Assembly: GCF_038050375.1 (NCBI RefSeq)
Contig: NZ_CP150886.1
Span: forward strand, 4,195,318-4,259,317
DNA: 64,000 bases
Source: Okeanomitos corallinicola TIOX110
GTDB taxonomy: Bacteria; Cyanobacteriota; Cyanobacteriia; Cyanobacteriales; Nostocaceae
Direction of reading: 5' to 3'
How positions within the stretch are numbered: the first letter of the stretch is position 1; the number at the start of each line of letters is the position of its first letter. Position numbers and translations under genes: made by a program. Below the pieces are notes generated by a model, which saw nothing but the letters and a program-made list of their open reading frames with translations, was not told the DNA's origin and ran no database searches. Shown here one piece after another: positions 1 through 8,917 of the stretch.

Positions 1-1
1 G

Positions 2-2176
2 TGTGATGGTTTGAGGAATGGGGGAGAAGTACCAGAAGCGGTTAAGGAAATTGTTGAACAGGTTAGGGAATTAGAAGCTATTTCAGATGATGATTTTCCA
101 AAAACTCTGGATGAGTTAAAGCAGAAATATTCTAATTTATGGAATCAAAATACTAAAATTGGTTTGGTTTATGGTGGTGTGACCAAGGTTAAAAGCTATG
201 TTTTTGAATCTGAGAAACTTCCTGATATTCGTGGTGCTTCTGGACTTTTAGACCAAATTAACGTAATTGATTTACCTGCATTTTTTAATAAACCTACAGA
301 ATCAAATCTATATAGATTTTATCATCAAGATGTTAGAAAATGGTTAGAAAGTAACACGGAAGATAGAAATTTATTAGAAGCACTAATACCAGAATTAATA
401 ATTTATTCCTGCGGTGGTAATATTTTAGCTTTTTGTCCTGCTGCTTTTGTTGATGACTTAGCAAATATCATCGAAAAACGTTATACATATAGAACATTAA
501 CAGCTAACTCCTGTGCAGTTGGTGAAACATTTAGATTACTAGAAATTAAATTTGGATTACTCAGAGATAACATAGAAGATACTTTTTGGTTGGAACAGTA
601 TCAAGAAACTTATAAAGATGAATTAGTAGAATCATATTTTGGTAAACTTGAGGAAAGTTCAAACATAGAAGAGAACTTTAAAAACCGCAAAAGTTTTAAT
701 GAATTAACAACAAAACTAGCTATTTTATTTAATCAACGTCGTAGCGGTAACGATATAAGAAATCGTCCTACTCGTCGTTATCCCCCCATGTTTGAAACAC
801 ATCCTTATTTAAGGAGAGACGAAACAGAAAAACGCTCTGCAATTACTCAAGCAAATGATATTCCTGGAAAACCATATTATTCTGAATCCTCTGCCATTAA
901 GCGTAAATTTAGTGATAGAATGAAAAACCGAGAATCTCAAGAAAGTGATTGGTATAAAGAGGGAGAAAATCCCATAGATGATGGTTGGATACAAAGATTT
1001 GAGAAATTTTTAAAAAACGATGATTATAGGGAACAAAAATATACTGATGGTTCTAATTTAGAAAACGTTAAAATAGCTGAATCTTTAACACATTTGGGTA
1101 AAGTAAGTAATGGATATATTGCTTATATTTATGCAGATGGTAATAACATGGGTGGTGCAATTCAAAAAATTCGCACTCCTCAAAAATACCAGAATTTTAG
1201 TCAAGACGTAGATAATGCAACCAGATATGCAGTTTTTCTCACATTAGCTGAAAATTTACACCCGCGTCAATTACAAGGAATTGATGAATCAAAATCAAAA
1301 TTAAAAAATGGCGATTTCATACATCCCTTTGAAATTCTTACAATTGGTGGAGATGATATTTTATTAATAGTCCCTGCTGACAAAGCTTTACAAATTGCCA
1401 AAATGATTGGTGAAAGTTTTGAAAAAATACTTTTGCGTGAAATTCAAATACCAGAGGTTGAAATAAAAGATGGTTACGAAGTCAAGGGTAAAATATCTGA
1501 AACTAATAAAATTCATCGCTTTGCTAAACAAATTTCAGGAAATAAACAATGTAGTTTGAGTATGTCTAGCGGTGTTTTAATTACTGCTTACAATACACCA
1601 ATTTATTATGCAGAAGATTTGACAGAACAATTAATGAAATCTGCTAAAAAATATGCAAAATCCTTAAAAGAAAAGGGTTTTTATGGTGGTACAGTTGATT
1701 TTTTCACCATGAAATCAGTAACTATGATTTCCTCAAGTATAGAAGAATTTCGTAAAAAAGCTTTAACTTTTGATAAACTTAAACTTAAATTATATGCTGC
1801 ACCTTACACATTACCTGAGTTAGAGAGATTTTTTCAATCTATTCAAGCATTGCAAAAAACAGAGTTTCCCAAATCTCAACTTTATCAAATTCGGAGTTTT
1901 TTAGCACAGGGTAGACGAACAGCAAGTTTAAATTATTATTATTTTCGTTATCGGTTAAACAAAGGACATTTACTTAAAGAAAACTTTGAAGATTTATGGT
2001 GTCCTGCAAAAACTAATAACGGTAATATTGCACCTTGGATGTGTGATATTAAAGAAGATTCAAAGGAAGAAAGTAAATATGAAACTATCTGGAGAGAAAT
2101 GGTAGATTTATTTGGTTTAATCAAATTTGCAGATACTAAATCTCTAGAAAAATTAGAACAGGAAACTAAACCATGA
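2..2176 (+). CDS. cas10: Cas10 large subunit of a type III-D CRISPR complex (5' end outside window)
   Basis: Signature large subunit of a type III effector; makes cyclic oligoadenylate when target RNA binds. The frame is open to the left window edge, so the TTG at 11 is probably not the true start. Seen: an N-terminal Cmr2-like segment (GLVYGGVTKVKSYVFES, then DIRGASGLLDQIN), a first palm region around SCGGNILAFCP, a second palm with YADGNNMGG, and the cyclase motif GGDD at residues 446-449 counted from the TTG. No HD nuclease domain is visible; III-D Cas10 proteins are usually longer and could carry it upstream. The stop overlaps the next gene in an ATGA, as expected for a tightly coupled operon. 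The family call is firm; the subtype rests on the neighbours. Confidence 0.9.
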   Translation, partial: CDGLRNGGEVPEAVKEIVEQVRELEAISDDDFPKTLDELKQKYSNLWNQNTKIGLVYGGVTKVKSYVFESEKLPDIRGASGLLDQINVIDLPAFFNKPTESNLYRFYHQDVRKWLESNTEDRNLLEALIPELIIYSCGGNILAFCPAAFVDDLANIIEKRYTYRTLTANSCAVGETFRLLEIKFGLLRDNIEDTFWLEQYQETYKDELVESYFGKLEESSNIEENFKNRKSFNELTTKLAILFNQRRSGNDIRNRPTRRYPPMFETHPYLRRDETEKRSAITQANDIPGKPYYSESSAIKRKFSDRMKNRESQESDWYKEGENPIDDGWIQRFEKFLKNDDYREQKYTDGSNLENVKIAESLTHLGKVSNGYIAYIYADGNNMGGAIQKIRTPQKYQNFSQDVDNATRYAVFLTLAENLHPRQLQGIDESKSKLKNGDFIHPFEILTIGGDDILLIVPADKALQIAKMIGESFEKILLREIQIPEVEIKDGYEVKGKISETNKIHRFAKQISGNKQCSLSMSSGVLITAYNTPIYYAEDLTEQLMKSAKKYAKSLKEKGFYGGTVDFFTMKSVTMISSSIEEFRKKALTFDKLKLKLYAAPYTLPELERFFQSIQALQKTEFPKSQLYQIRSFLAQGRRTASLNYYYFRYRLNKGHLLKENFEDLWCPAKTNNGNIAPWMCDIKEDSKEESKYETIWREMVDLFGLIKFADTKSLEKLEQETKP

Positions 2177-2928
2177 TACAACTTCAAACATTAATAGAAA
2201 ATAATAATAGGCAAATTAAAACTTACACAATTACTGCCATAATTGATTCAGCTTTATGTGTAGGTGCGGGAGGTTCATCAGGTTCTTTAGCAGATAAACC
2301 TATTGTCCGTAATTCAGAAAGTAATTTATTAATTCCTGGTTCACAAATTAAAGGAAGAGTGCGTCATGAATGCGAAAAAATACTAAGAGGTTTAAATTGG
2401 GGAGTTTCTGAATCTCCTAATGCGGGAAGAATGGTAATTAGGAGAGATAATGCACCTGATAAATTTAAACGTTCTGAATATGAAATACCGGGATATGACA
2501 ACACATATCATTGTTTAATTAGTCAGATTTTTGGTGATCCTATTTTACCATCAAGGGTGATTTTTGATGATTTGATATATACAGAAGAACCAGAAAATTT
2601 ACCAGAAGTTATCCGTCCTGGTGTAACTATCAACCGTCGTCGTTGGACTGGAGAAGAAAAGAAACTTTATTTTTTAGAGACTTCACCAGCAAATGCAAAA
2701 CTTAAATTTCAGGGACAGATACATATTCAACGGAGTTGGAAACCAGAAATACCAGATTATGCAAAGGTTTTAATTTTGATAGGTTTGAAACAAATTTATG
2801 CTTTAGGTGGTAGTAAATCTGCTGGTTTAGGTTGGTTACATTGGCAATTAGACGAGTTAGAAAATGAAGTTAAAAATATGAATTTAACAGAAATTTTGCA
2901 GTTTTTAGGAAGGGGTGAGATAAAATGA
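2173..2928 (+). CDS. cas7: Cas7/Csm3-like RAMP protein (first Cas7 of the operon)
   Basis: Backbone subunit expected to bind crRNA and cut target RNA. Seen: RAMP N-terminus ending in LIPGSQIKGRVRHECE (residues about 53-70), a preceding Asp in SLADKPIV at the position where Csm3-type proteins carry the catalytic Asp, and the glycine-rich loop LGGSKSAGLGWLHW near residue 215. At 251 aa it is a normal single-RAMP length. It overlaps cas10 upstream and csx10 downstream by ATGA, so translation is probably coupled. It is one of four separate Cas7-like proteins here. Which backbone position it occupies cannot be read from sequence alone. Confidence 0.85.
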   Translation: MIQLQTLIENNNRQIKTYTITAIIDSALCVGAGGSSGSLADKPIVRNSESNLLIPGSQIKGRVRHECEKILRGLNWGVSESPNAGRMVIRRDNAPDKFKRSEYEIPGYDNTYHCLISQIFGDPILPSRVIFDDLIYTEEPENLPEVIRPGVTINRRRWTGEEKKLYFLETSPANAKLKFQGQIHIQRSWKPEIPDYAKVLILIGLKQIYALGGSKSAGLGWLHWQLDELENEVKNMNLTEILQFLGRGEIK

Positions 2929-4193
2929 AAAGAATTGAATTACAAATTAAAGCCTTATCTCCTTTAGCAATTTCTCGACAAAAACCAGGTGGTTCTATTA
3001 GTGAATGTGAAGATTATATTCCTGGTAGTGTAATTCGTGGTGCGGTTGCGGGTGAAATTTTAAAGCAGTCAGGTCAACAGTTTAGTGATTTAAGTGAAAA
3101 TGGTGGTGATTTTCAGGCTTTATTTTTAGGTGATGAACCTGCTATTTTTCAAAATGCTTATCCTAATATTCGCAAAGTTAAAAGTAAACATCAAAAAGAT
3201 GATTTTAAATCAGAAGAAGAAGTAAAAATATTACCAACTACTGCTTTAAGTTCAAAGACCAACCCAGGTTTCAAAACTGAAGAAAATGGAAATGAAAAAG
3301 GAGTTTTTGACACTATTATTGATAGATTTTGTGCAGATTTGTATGGTTTCGCATACGAAACAAATTGTCCTAATGATGGAGGTAGAGTAGATTCACCAGG
3401 AATTACTTTTTATAGTGTATTTAATGATAAATACTATAAAATTTCATCTCAAAAACGTTTATTAACTAAGGTAGGAATAAATAGAAGACGTGCAACATCA
3501 GAAGAAGAAATTTTGTATAGCATTGAAGTTTTGAATGAGTCAGAATCAAAAGGGAAAAAGCCTAAACCTGTTAGTTATATATCCTCTATAATTGTTCCAG
3601 ATAATTTATCACATTTACTCTGGGAGTTTATTGATAGAAATTCATTTAATTTTCGTTTAGGAGGTTCAACTTCACGAGGTTTAGGAAAAGTAGAAATTAA
3701 TGCGGAAATAGGAGAGTTTACAAACAATATTCAAGAAAAAATAGAATTATTTAACTCTAAATTGTGTAAACGTTGGAAACAATGGTCAATTTTTGGTAAT
3801 GCAATTAAAGAGTTCCCGCAAAGAACTTATTTTACATTAGATTTACAAGCAGATGCAATATTAACTGAAAATTGGCGACGCACAACGGTAATTTCTCCAG
3901 CTATGCTACAACAATTTACAGGAGTAGATGATTCATCTTTAGAACTTCATGCTGCTTACAGTAGTTATGACTATCGTTCTGGTTGGAATGCTGCTTGGGG
4001 GTTAATGAAAGATATAGAATTAGTAACTGATAAAGGTGGTGTTTACTTATTTAGTACCTCACATCGGGAAAAATGGTATTCAGCTTTAGATAAATTAGAA
4101 TTAACAGGAGTTGGTGAAAGAACTTCTGAAGGTTTTGGACAGGTGCAAATTTGTAATGAGTTTCATTTAGTAATGAGAGAGGAAGCAGTATGA
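2925..4193 (+). CDS. csx10: Csx10, Cas5-like RAMP protein of type III-D
   Basis: Csx10 is the Cas5-type subunit that defines III-D loci and caps the crRNA 5' handle. Seen in 422 aa: the N-terminal pattern IKALSPLAISRQKPG followed by DYIPGSVIRGAVAGEIL, typical of the Csx10 family; a glycine-rich loop LGGSTSRGLGKVEI around residues 242-255; and a second one, GERTSEGFGQVQICNEFH, at the C-terminus. Two such loops point to two RRM-like RAMP domains. It starts within the stop of the preceding cas7 (ATGA) and its own stop overlaps the next gene in the same way. Confidence 0.8.
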   Translation: MKRIELQIKALSPLAISRQKPGGSISECEDYIPGSVIRGAVAGEILKQSGQQFSDLSENGGDFQALFLGDEPAIFQNAYPNIRKVKSKHQKDDFKSEEEVKILPTTALSSKTNPGFKTEENGNEKGVFDTIIDRFCADLYGFAYETNCPNDGGRVDSPGITFYSVFNDKYYKISSQKRLLTKVGINRRRATSEEEILYSIEVLNESESKGKKPKPVSYISSIIVPDNLSHLLWEFIDRNSFNFRLGGSTSRGLGKVEINAEIGEFTNNIQEKIELFNSKLCKRWKQWSIFGNAIKEFPQRTYFTLDLQADAILTENWRRTTVISPAMLQQFTGVDDSSLELHAAYSSYDYRSGWNAAWGLMKDIELVTDKGGVYLFSTSHREKWYSALDKLELTGVGERTSEGFGQVQICNEFHLVMREEAV

Positions 4194-4603
4194 ACGATTT
4201 TTCAGAACAACACAAACAATTAAAAATTCAAAAAGGTATTCGTCAAGCAGAAGATGATTTAGTTATTTGGATTCAAGATGCTTTAGATAAGACAACATAT
4301 GAAGATTTAGAACCATCGCAATTTCGTAATTTAGTGCGTGTTGCTGACACTACAGATAGTGCAGAAGTAATTAAAAACTTTCTTAATTATCAAGTGGGAC
4401 GAGATAAGAAATGGGGAAGAGGTGAAGGTTCTTTAGCTGCTCAAATAATTGATGATATTGATCATAACATCAAGAAAGCTGCTAAAATCATTGGTGAATG
4501 TTGTGAAGCTGATTTTAAACCTATTTGGTTAGACTTAATCCGTCGTTATTTAGGTTATGGTGCGCGTTATTTGAAATATAAGAAAGATGGAAATGCAGCT
4601 TAA
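4190..4603 (+). CDS. cas11: Cas11/Csm2-like small subunit
   Basis: A 137-aa, entirely alpha-helical, charged protein directly after Csx10, overlapping it by ATGA. The C-terminal helix LIRRYLGYGARYLKYKK resembles the closing helix of Csm2-type small subunits, which end in an aromatic/basic YxxxxxYxK pattern. Size, position and helical character fit Cas11, which lines the belly of type III complexes and contacts target RNA. No catalytic motif is expected or seen. A second protein with a similar helix lies at 9991-10617, so this complex may have two kinds of small subunit. Sequence similarity in this family is weak; the call rests on context and shape. Confidence 0.55.
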   Translation: MNDFSEQHKQLKIQKGIRQAEDDLVIWIQDALDKTTYEDLEPSQFRNLVRVADTTDSAEVIKNFLNYQVGRDKKWGRGEGSLAAQIIDDIDHNIKKAAKIIGECCEADFKPIWLDLIRRYLGYGARYLKYKKDGNAA

Positions 4604-4658
4604 ATTGCTGTCAACTTTTCAATTAATAATCAAATTCAATAAATTAGGGTGTTGAGAT

Positions 4659-5825
4659 ATGTCAGAAAAAGTAATGCTAGTATTAATTGGAGGACGTAGT
4701 GCTGTTCCAGCAATTACAGGAGTCCTTCAGTTTCTTAATGATGTTGATAAAATAAAATTTTTACTGTGTGAGGGAGAGCAATATTTACAGTATCAAAAAA
4801 ATGTAGAAACTGTTATAAAACAAGAACGTCAAGATTTATTTTATAATAATGAAAATGATCTAAAAAGCGTTGATCCAAATAACTTTGATCAAGTATATCT
4901 TACTGTCGAAAAGCTTTGTCAAGATGTAGTAGAGATAAAATATGTAAATTTAACATCAGTTCCTCAAACTATGGCTATTTCAGTCTATAGTTATGTTCAG
5001 AAAAAATATAAAGATATATTAGTATTTAGTGTTAATACTGACAAATCGCAGATTATACCATTAGTTTTTGGTAGTCAAACTTTACCTTTTAACAAGCGAT
5101 TAACTGTAGAAAACTATATTGCTATGTATGGGTTTAACATTTTCAAAAAAAACAAGAAATATGAAAATAATAATAATTTAGAAGCATTACTAGAATATAT
5201 TGTAGATCATATCGAATATTCAGTTCAAATACTTTCTTTAATTCGTCGTATTGCAGGTGAAGATATTAGACCTCCAAAGGGAGTAAAAATATCTGAAAAG
5301 GAATTATCAAAATTAGAGTTATCTAGTGAAAAACTAGAATTATTTCTAAAAAAATTAGAAGAATTTAAAATAATTAATAATCTTCAAATATCTAGCAAAA
5401 ATATTAATTTTAAACTCGAAACGAAAGAGAATTATGCCTTTTTAAAAGGTAACTGGTTAGAAATATTTACATACTATTCAGCTAAACAGTGTAAATTTGA
5501 TTCTGTTGAAATGGGGGTTGAACTTGACAACTATAGAGGTGAAGTAGATGTATTTTGTGTAAACAATGCTAACGCAATGATTTGTGAATGCAAAACTGGT
5601 CAAAAGCTAGATTCTGATGATTTATCCATTCTTAATTCAAAAGCGGAAAAATTAGGAGGAAATTATTGTATAAAATTATTTATTACTAGTGAATGTGAAT
5701 TAGATGAAAAGTTTGTCAACCAAGCAAAAAATAATAGAATCGTTCTTGTATCAGGTAATCAATTGACTGATATAAATAAAATTTTGACAGATGAAATGCA
5801 AAATCCTACATATCCTAGACGTTAA
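4659..5825 (+). CDS. can2: CARF-domain nuclease of the Card1/Can2 type
   Basis: Predicted cyclic-oligoadenylate-activated ancillary nuclease. Seen in 388 aa: an N-terminal Rossmann-like CARF segment starting KVMLVLIGGRSAVPAI with a second strand/loop region YVNLTSVPQTMAISVYS; a middle winged-helix-like linker; and a C-terminal PD-(D/E)XK core with E288, D297 (GEVDVF) and the E310-C-K312 triad. This CARF plus nuclease layout is that of the DUF1887 family, whose Card1 and Can2 members are activated by cA4 and cut DNA and/or RNA. The gene has its own short leader (55 bp gap after cas11) but lies in the operon. Ligand and substrate are inferred from the family. Confidence 0.8.
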   Translation: MSEKVMLVLIGGRSAVPAITGVLQFLNDVDKIKFLLCEGEQYLQYQKNVETVIKQERQDLFYNNENDLKSVDPNNFDQVYLTVEKLCQDVVEIKYVNLTSVPQTMAISVYSYVQKKYKDILVFSVNTDKSQIIPLVFGSQTLPFNKRLTVENYIAMYGFNIFKKNKKYENNNNLEALLEYIVDHIEYSVQILSLIRRIAGEDIRPPKGVKISEKELSKLELSSEKLELFLKKLEEFKIINNLQISSKNINFKLETKENYAFLKGNWLEIFTYYSAKQCKFDSVEMGVELDNYRGEVDVFCVNNANAMICECKTGQKLDSDDLSILNSKAEKLGGNYCIKLFITSECELDEKFVNQAKNNRIVLVSGNQLTDINKILTDEMQNPTYPRR

Positions 5826-5904
5826 ATAAAAAATGAATATATTATTACGTCTTTCATAGTTATCACTTGATTAAAAAGCATCAGAATATATTACGAAATC
5901 ACCC

Positions 5905-6840
5905 ATGTTTGACACATTCAAAAACCGCCTAGAAATCACAGGAAAACTAACAACAATCACCGCATTAAGAATTAGTCAAGGACGTTCAACCGAACCTATC
6001 GGTACAGATTTACCCGTCATCAAAGACGCATTAGGACAACCATTAATCCCTGGTTCAAGTTTTAAAGGTGCATTAAGATCCCGTCTTGAAAGTTTCCTCA
6101 GAGGAATTGATGATAAATTTGCAGCTAACCCAGCAATTGAGGAAGAATGGTCTATTCCATCTAAAACAATAAAAGACAAACAAGGAAACATTATTAAGAA
6201 AGGGTTAGATACTATCAAACAAGAAATTGAAGATGAACTAAAAAATGATGAACAAAAAAATATTAAAGCTGATGAGAGACTTACAGAAGAAATTATCAAA
6301 AAAACAGATTTAATCTCTCGTCTTTTCGGTTCACCTTGGATAGCAAGTAAGTTCCAAGTCCGCGACTTAACCGTAGTAGATAATAGCTGGTTTGGACAAT
6401 ATCAAGAACGGGATGGAGTATCAATTGACCGAGATACAGAAACAGCAGCAGACGGCAAACTCTATGATTTTCAAGTAGTACCAGCAGGAACACAATTTGA
6501 ATTCCGTGCAGTAGTTGAAAATGCCAAAAGTTGCGAACTGGGACTATTGATGATTGGGTTACATCAATTTGAAACCGAACAAATTCCTCTTGGTGGTGGA
6601 CGTTCTCGCGGTTTGGGAGTTGTTAAACTAGAAGTAGATAAAATGTGGTGGCTTGATGTTGAGAATGATCCTGAAAAATTGTTAACATATTTACAAGAAT
6701 TAGTTAATAGTAAAGTAGGAGATCAATTACCTACTTATCAAGAAGGTAAAGGTTTCAAAGATATTTGGACTCAAGAACTCATCAAGCACTTGACAGATAA
6801 TATATCCAATAATTCTACAACCGCAACCCAAGCACAATAG
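5905..6840 (+). CDS. cas7: Cas7/Csm3-like RAMP protein (second Cas7)
   Basis: Backbone RAMP subunit, 311 aa. Seen: TALRISQGRSTEPIGTDLPVIK, with the Asp of GTDLPV at the expected catalytic position, then LIPGSSFKGALRSRLES; a lysine/glutamate-rich insertion (residues about 85-130); and the glycine-rich loop PLGGGRSRGLGVVKLE near residue 230. Like the other Cas7s here it retains what looks like the target-RNA-cleaving Asp. It follows the CARF nuclease after a 79-bp gap that holds no gene. The insertion may be a thumb-like element; that is inference. Confidence 0.85.
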   Translation: MFDTFKNRLEITGKLTTITALRISQGRSTEPIGTDLPVIKDALGQPLIPGSSFKGALRSRLESFLRGIDDKFAANPAIEEEWSIPSKTIKDKQGNIIKKGLDTIKQEIEDELKNDEQKNIKADERLTEEIIKKTDLISRLFGSPWIASKFQVRDLTVVDNSWFGQYQERDGVSIDRDTETAADGKLYDFQVVPAGTQFEFRAVVENAKSCELGLLMIGLHQFETEQIPLGGGRSRGLGVVKLEVDKMWWLDVENDPEKLLTYLQELVNSKVGDQLPTYQEGKGFKDIWTQELIKHLTDNISNNSTTATQAQ

Positions 6841-6854
6841 TGAAGAGGTGGAAA

Positions 6855-7481
6855 ATGGCTTTCAGTAATTACAAAACCATTGGTGAAGTCCTCAAAGCTT
6901 TCCAAGTTACCTACACAGAAGCTAATTTTATTAGCGAAATTGCTTTTAATATTTCTGACTATTTCCGTGAAGATTTAGAATTAATGATGCGCGATGCTGT
7001 CGTAGATAATTCAGAATTTGCCATCTGTGAAAATCTCATTTATCCTGTTCTCAAAGAAGTTTGGAAAATCTACCGTCAACATTTTATTTTATGGAGTCAC
7101 CAATCATTAAATTATGATGAAAAATTATCAGGATTTCCTGAATATATTTTAGCTAAACGTTCTCCTTTAGGTAAAGTTGTTTTTGACAAACCCTACTTTA
7201 TTTTAGTAGAAGCAAAACAGGATAATTTTGAGGGAGGTTGGTCACAATGTTTAGCGGAAATGATTGCTGCTCAAAGATTAAACAGCGAATATCAAATCAT
7301 TATTTTTGGTATTGTTTCTAATGGTGCAACATGGCAGTTTGGAAAACTAGAAGATAATCAATTCACTAAAAATATGACTCCTTTTACTATCTATGAATTA
7401 GCTAAATTGTTTGCTGCTGTTAATTTTGTATTTCAACAATCTGAATTACAGTTGAATAATTTAGTTTTATCTGCTGCTTAA
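6855..7481 (+). CDS. PD-(D/E)XK-like nuclease-fold protein inside the CRISPR operon
   Basis: Function unknown. The chosen start is the ATG at 6855, preceded by AGAGGTGG; a GTG at 6840 is possible. Seen in 208 aa: a conserved-looking core with E96 (FPEYIL), D111 (VFDKPYF) and E119-A-K121 (LVEAK) followed by a helix with QCLAEMIAAQ. That is the D-x7-ExK plus downstream Q pattern of restriction-endonuclease-like folds. Proteins of this kind also occur outside CRISPR loci in cyanobacteria as conserved hypotheticals, as far as I recall. Here it sits between two cas7 genes in the same orientation, so it is probably co-transcribed. It could be an ancillary effector or a passenger. Confidence 0.55.
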   Translation: MAFSNYKTIGEVLKAFQVTYTEANFISEIAFNISDYFREDLELMMRDAVVDNSEFAICENLIYPVLKEVWKIYRQHFILWSHQSLNYDEKLSGFPEYILAKRSPLGKVVFDKPYFILVEAKQDNFEGGWSQCLAEMIAAQRLNSEYQIIIFGIVSNGATWQFGKLEDNQFTKNMTPFTIYELAKLFAAVNFVFQQSELQLNNLVLSAA

Positions 7482-7504
7482 CTTTACCTGAATTAATTAA
7501 AATT

Positions 7505-8443
7505 ATGCACAAAAAACTTGTCAATCATTGCACCATAGATTTAAGCATTATTCCCAATGGACCGATACTTATAAAATCTGGAAAAGAAGGTGCAGACCCC
7601 ACAAATCCCGATATGGCATTTGTTGAAACATTTCATAAGAATGGATGGTCAATTTACTTACCAGGAAGCAGTTTAAAAGGTGCAATTCGCGCTCATGCTG
7701 AACGTATTGTTAGAACCGTAGGTAGTGATAATAATACTAACAAAATTTGGGCAAGTGACCCAATGAAAGGTAATTATTTACCTGAAAAATTATCAAATCA
7801 CGAAATATATAAACAATCATCATTTACAGATCAAATCTTTGGTAATACATCAATTGCTAGTAGAATGAGAATAGAAGATGCTTATCCCGTAGATATCCAA
7901 AAAGTAAGATTAGAAGAAAGAAATGGTGTCGCAATAGATAGAGTATTTGGTTCTGTTGCTGTCGGACCCTTCAATTATCAAGTCTGTACTGCGGGAGAAT
8001 TTAAAACCAAAATACATTTAAAAAATTTCACCCTTGCACAATTAGGTTTAATTGGTTTGGTGTTACGTGATTTAAATGATGGTTGGTTTGGTTTAGGTTT
8101 TGCTAAATCTCGCGGTTTAGGAACTGTAAAAGTAAACTTAAATCAAGCAGTTGTCCAGTATCCAGGATGTCAACTCGATACTGAAAATAGCAAAATTCAT
8201 CAACTAGGAAATTCACAAGAATGGGATACTAATTCTCTTTTGGGTGTTGGTGAATTTTTAACAGATGATGAAGCTAAAAAATATGGTTTTAAAAAACCAG
8301 ACAAAAAAGATTCCGAAGGTTTTGCTGAGTCAATGGAATTCAATATTGGTGTCAAATTGACATGGGGAAATAATACTAATTCAGGTGTAAAAGATTTATT
8401 TGAACGTGCTGTTAATGTTTGGGGTGAGGTTTTGAAAGCATGA
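7505..8443 (+). CDS. cas7: Cas7/Csx7-like RAMP protein (third Cas7)
   Basis: Backbone RAMP subunit of 312 aa. Seen: GPILIKSGKEGADPTNPDMAFV with an Asp in NPDMAF matching the Csm3 catalytic position, then IYLPGSSLKGAIRAHAERI, the block TDQIFGNTSIASRMRIEDA, and the glycine-rich loop GLGFAKSRGLGTVKVN near residue 203. The first block resembles the Csx7 (SSO1426) group of RAMPs often found in III-D. It overlaps the next gene in an ATGA. A C-terminal tail of about 90 residues after the glycine-rich loop is unusual for a minimal Cas7. Confidence 0.8.
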   Translation: MHKKLVNHCTIDLSIIPNGPILIKSGKEGADPTNPDMAFVETFHKNGWSIYLPGSSLKGAIRAHAERIVRTVGSDNNTNKIWASDPMKGNYLPEKLSNHEIYKQSSFTDQIFGNTSIASRMRIEDAYPVDIQKVRLEERNGVAIDRVFGSVAVGPFNYQVCTAGEFKTKIHLKNFTLAQLGLIGLVLRDLNDGWFGLGFAKSRGLGTVKVNLNQAVVQYPGCQLDTENSKIHQLGNSQEWDTNSLLGVGEFLTDDEAKKYGFKKPDKKDSEGFAESMEFNIGVKLTWGNNTNSGVKDLFERAVNVWGEVLKA

Positions 8444-8916
8444 CTCAAGAACTAAAACCAGGGTATGTCTATCATAGAAAATTGGTATTACCTGAAAACC
8501 TCAAGACTTTAATTACTTACGTTTCTCAATCTCCAAGTTATTATTTTCTACGCTATTCTCATTGCGTGAGTGGAATTTGTCAAAAATCACCTGATAAGAT
8601 AGAAGAAATAGAAGGACAGGTTTTTAATTCTATCTGTGAAATGCGATGGAAAAAAATTAAATCTGGTTATGAAGTCTTAGTTTTGAGTAAACAGGAATTG
8701 AATTTAGAAAATTTTGAACAATTAACAGGTAAGTGGAAAATTTGTGATAGAAATGCTGTTTGGTATAATCCAGAAGAACCAAGGTTTCCCAAAGGTTTCA
8801 TTTTTAAAGATGAGAATGATGAATCTCTCAATCCCAAAGATATAGAAATCAAACAAAGATATTTCCAAAATGCTGATACAGCAACTATTCATTTTGTCGC
8901 ATTAACAGTTAAATAA
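8440..8916 (+). CDS. csx19: Csx19-like III-D protein
   Basis: A 158-aa protein overlapping the previous cas7 by ATGA and 1 nt short of the next one. Features: EGQVFNSICEMRWKKIKSGY followed by a short beta segment VLVLS, an R-x-A-V-W-Y motif near the middle, and a C-terminal beta strand IHFVALTVK. Small accessory proteins of this size and position in III-D loci are the Csx19 family, and the E-x-R-W-x-x-x-x-x-G-Y-x-V-L pattern agrees with what I recall of that family. Csx19 is a structural component in the III-Dv complex; its role here is inferred. No nuclease signature is visible. Confidence 0.5.
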   Translation: MTQELKPGYVYHRKLVLPENLKTLITYVSQSPSYYFLRYSHCVSGICQKSPDKIEEIEGQVFNSICEMRWKKIKSGYEVLVLSKQELNLENFEQLTGKWKICDRNAVWYNPEEPRFPKGFIFKDENDESLNPKDIEIKQRYFQNADTATIHFVALTVK

Positions 8917-8917
8917 A

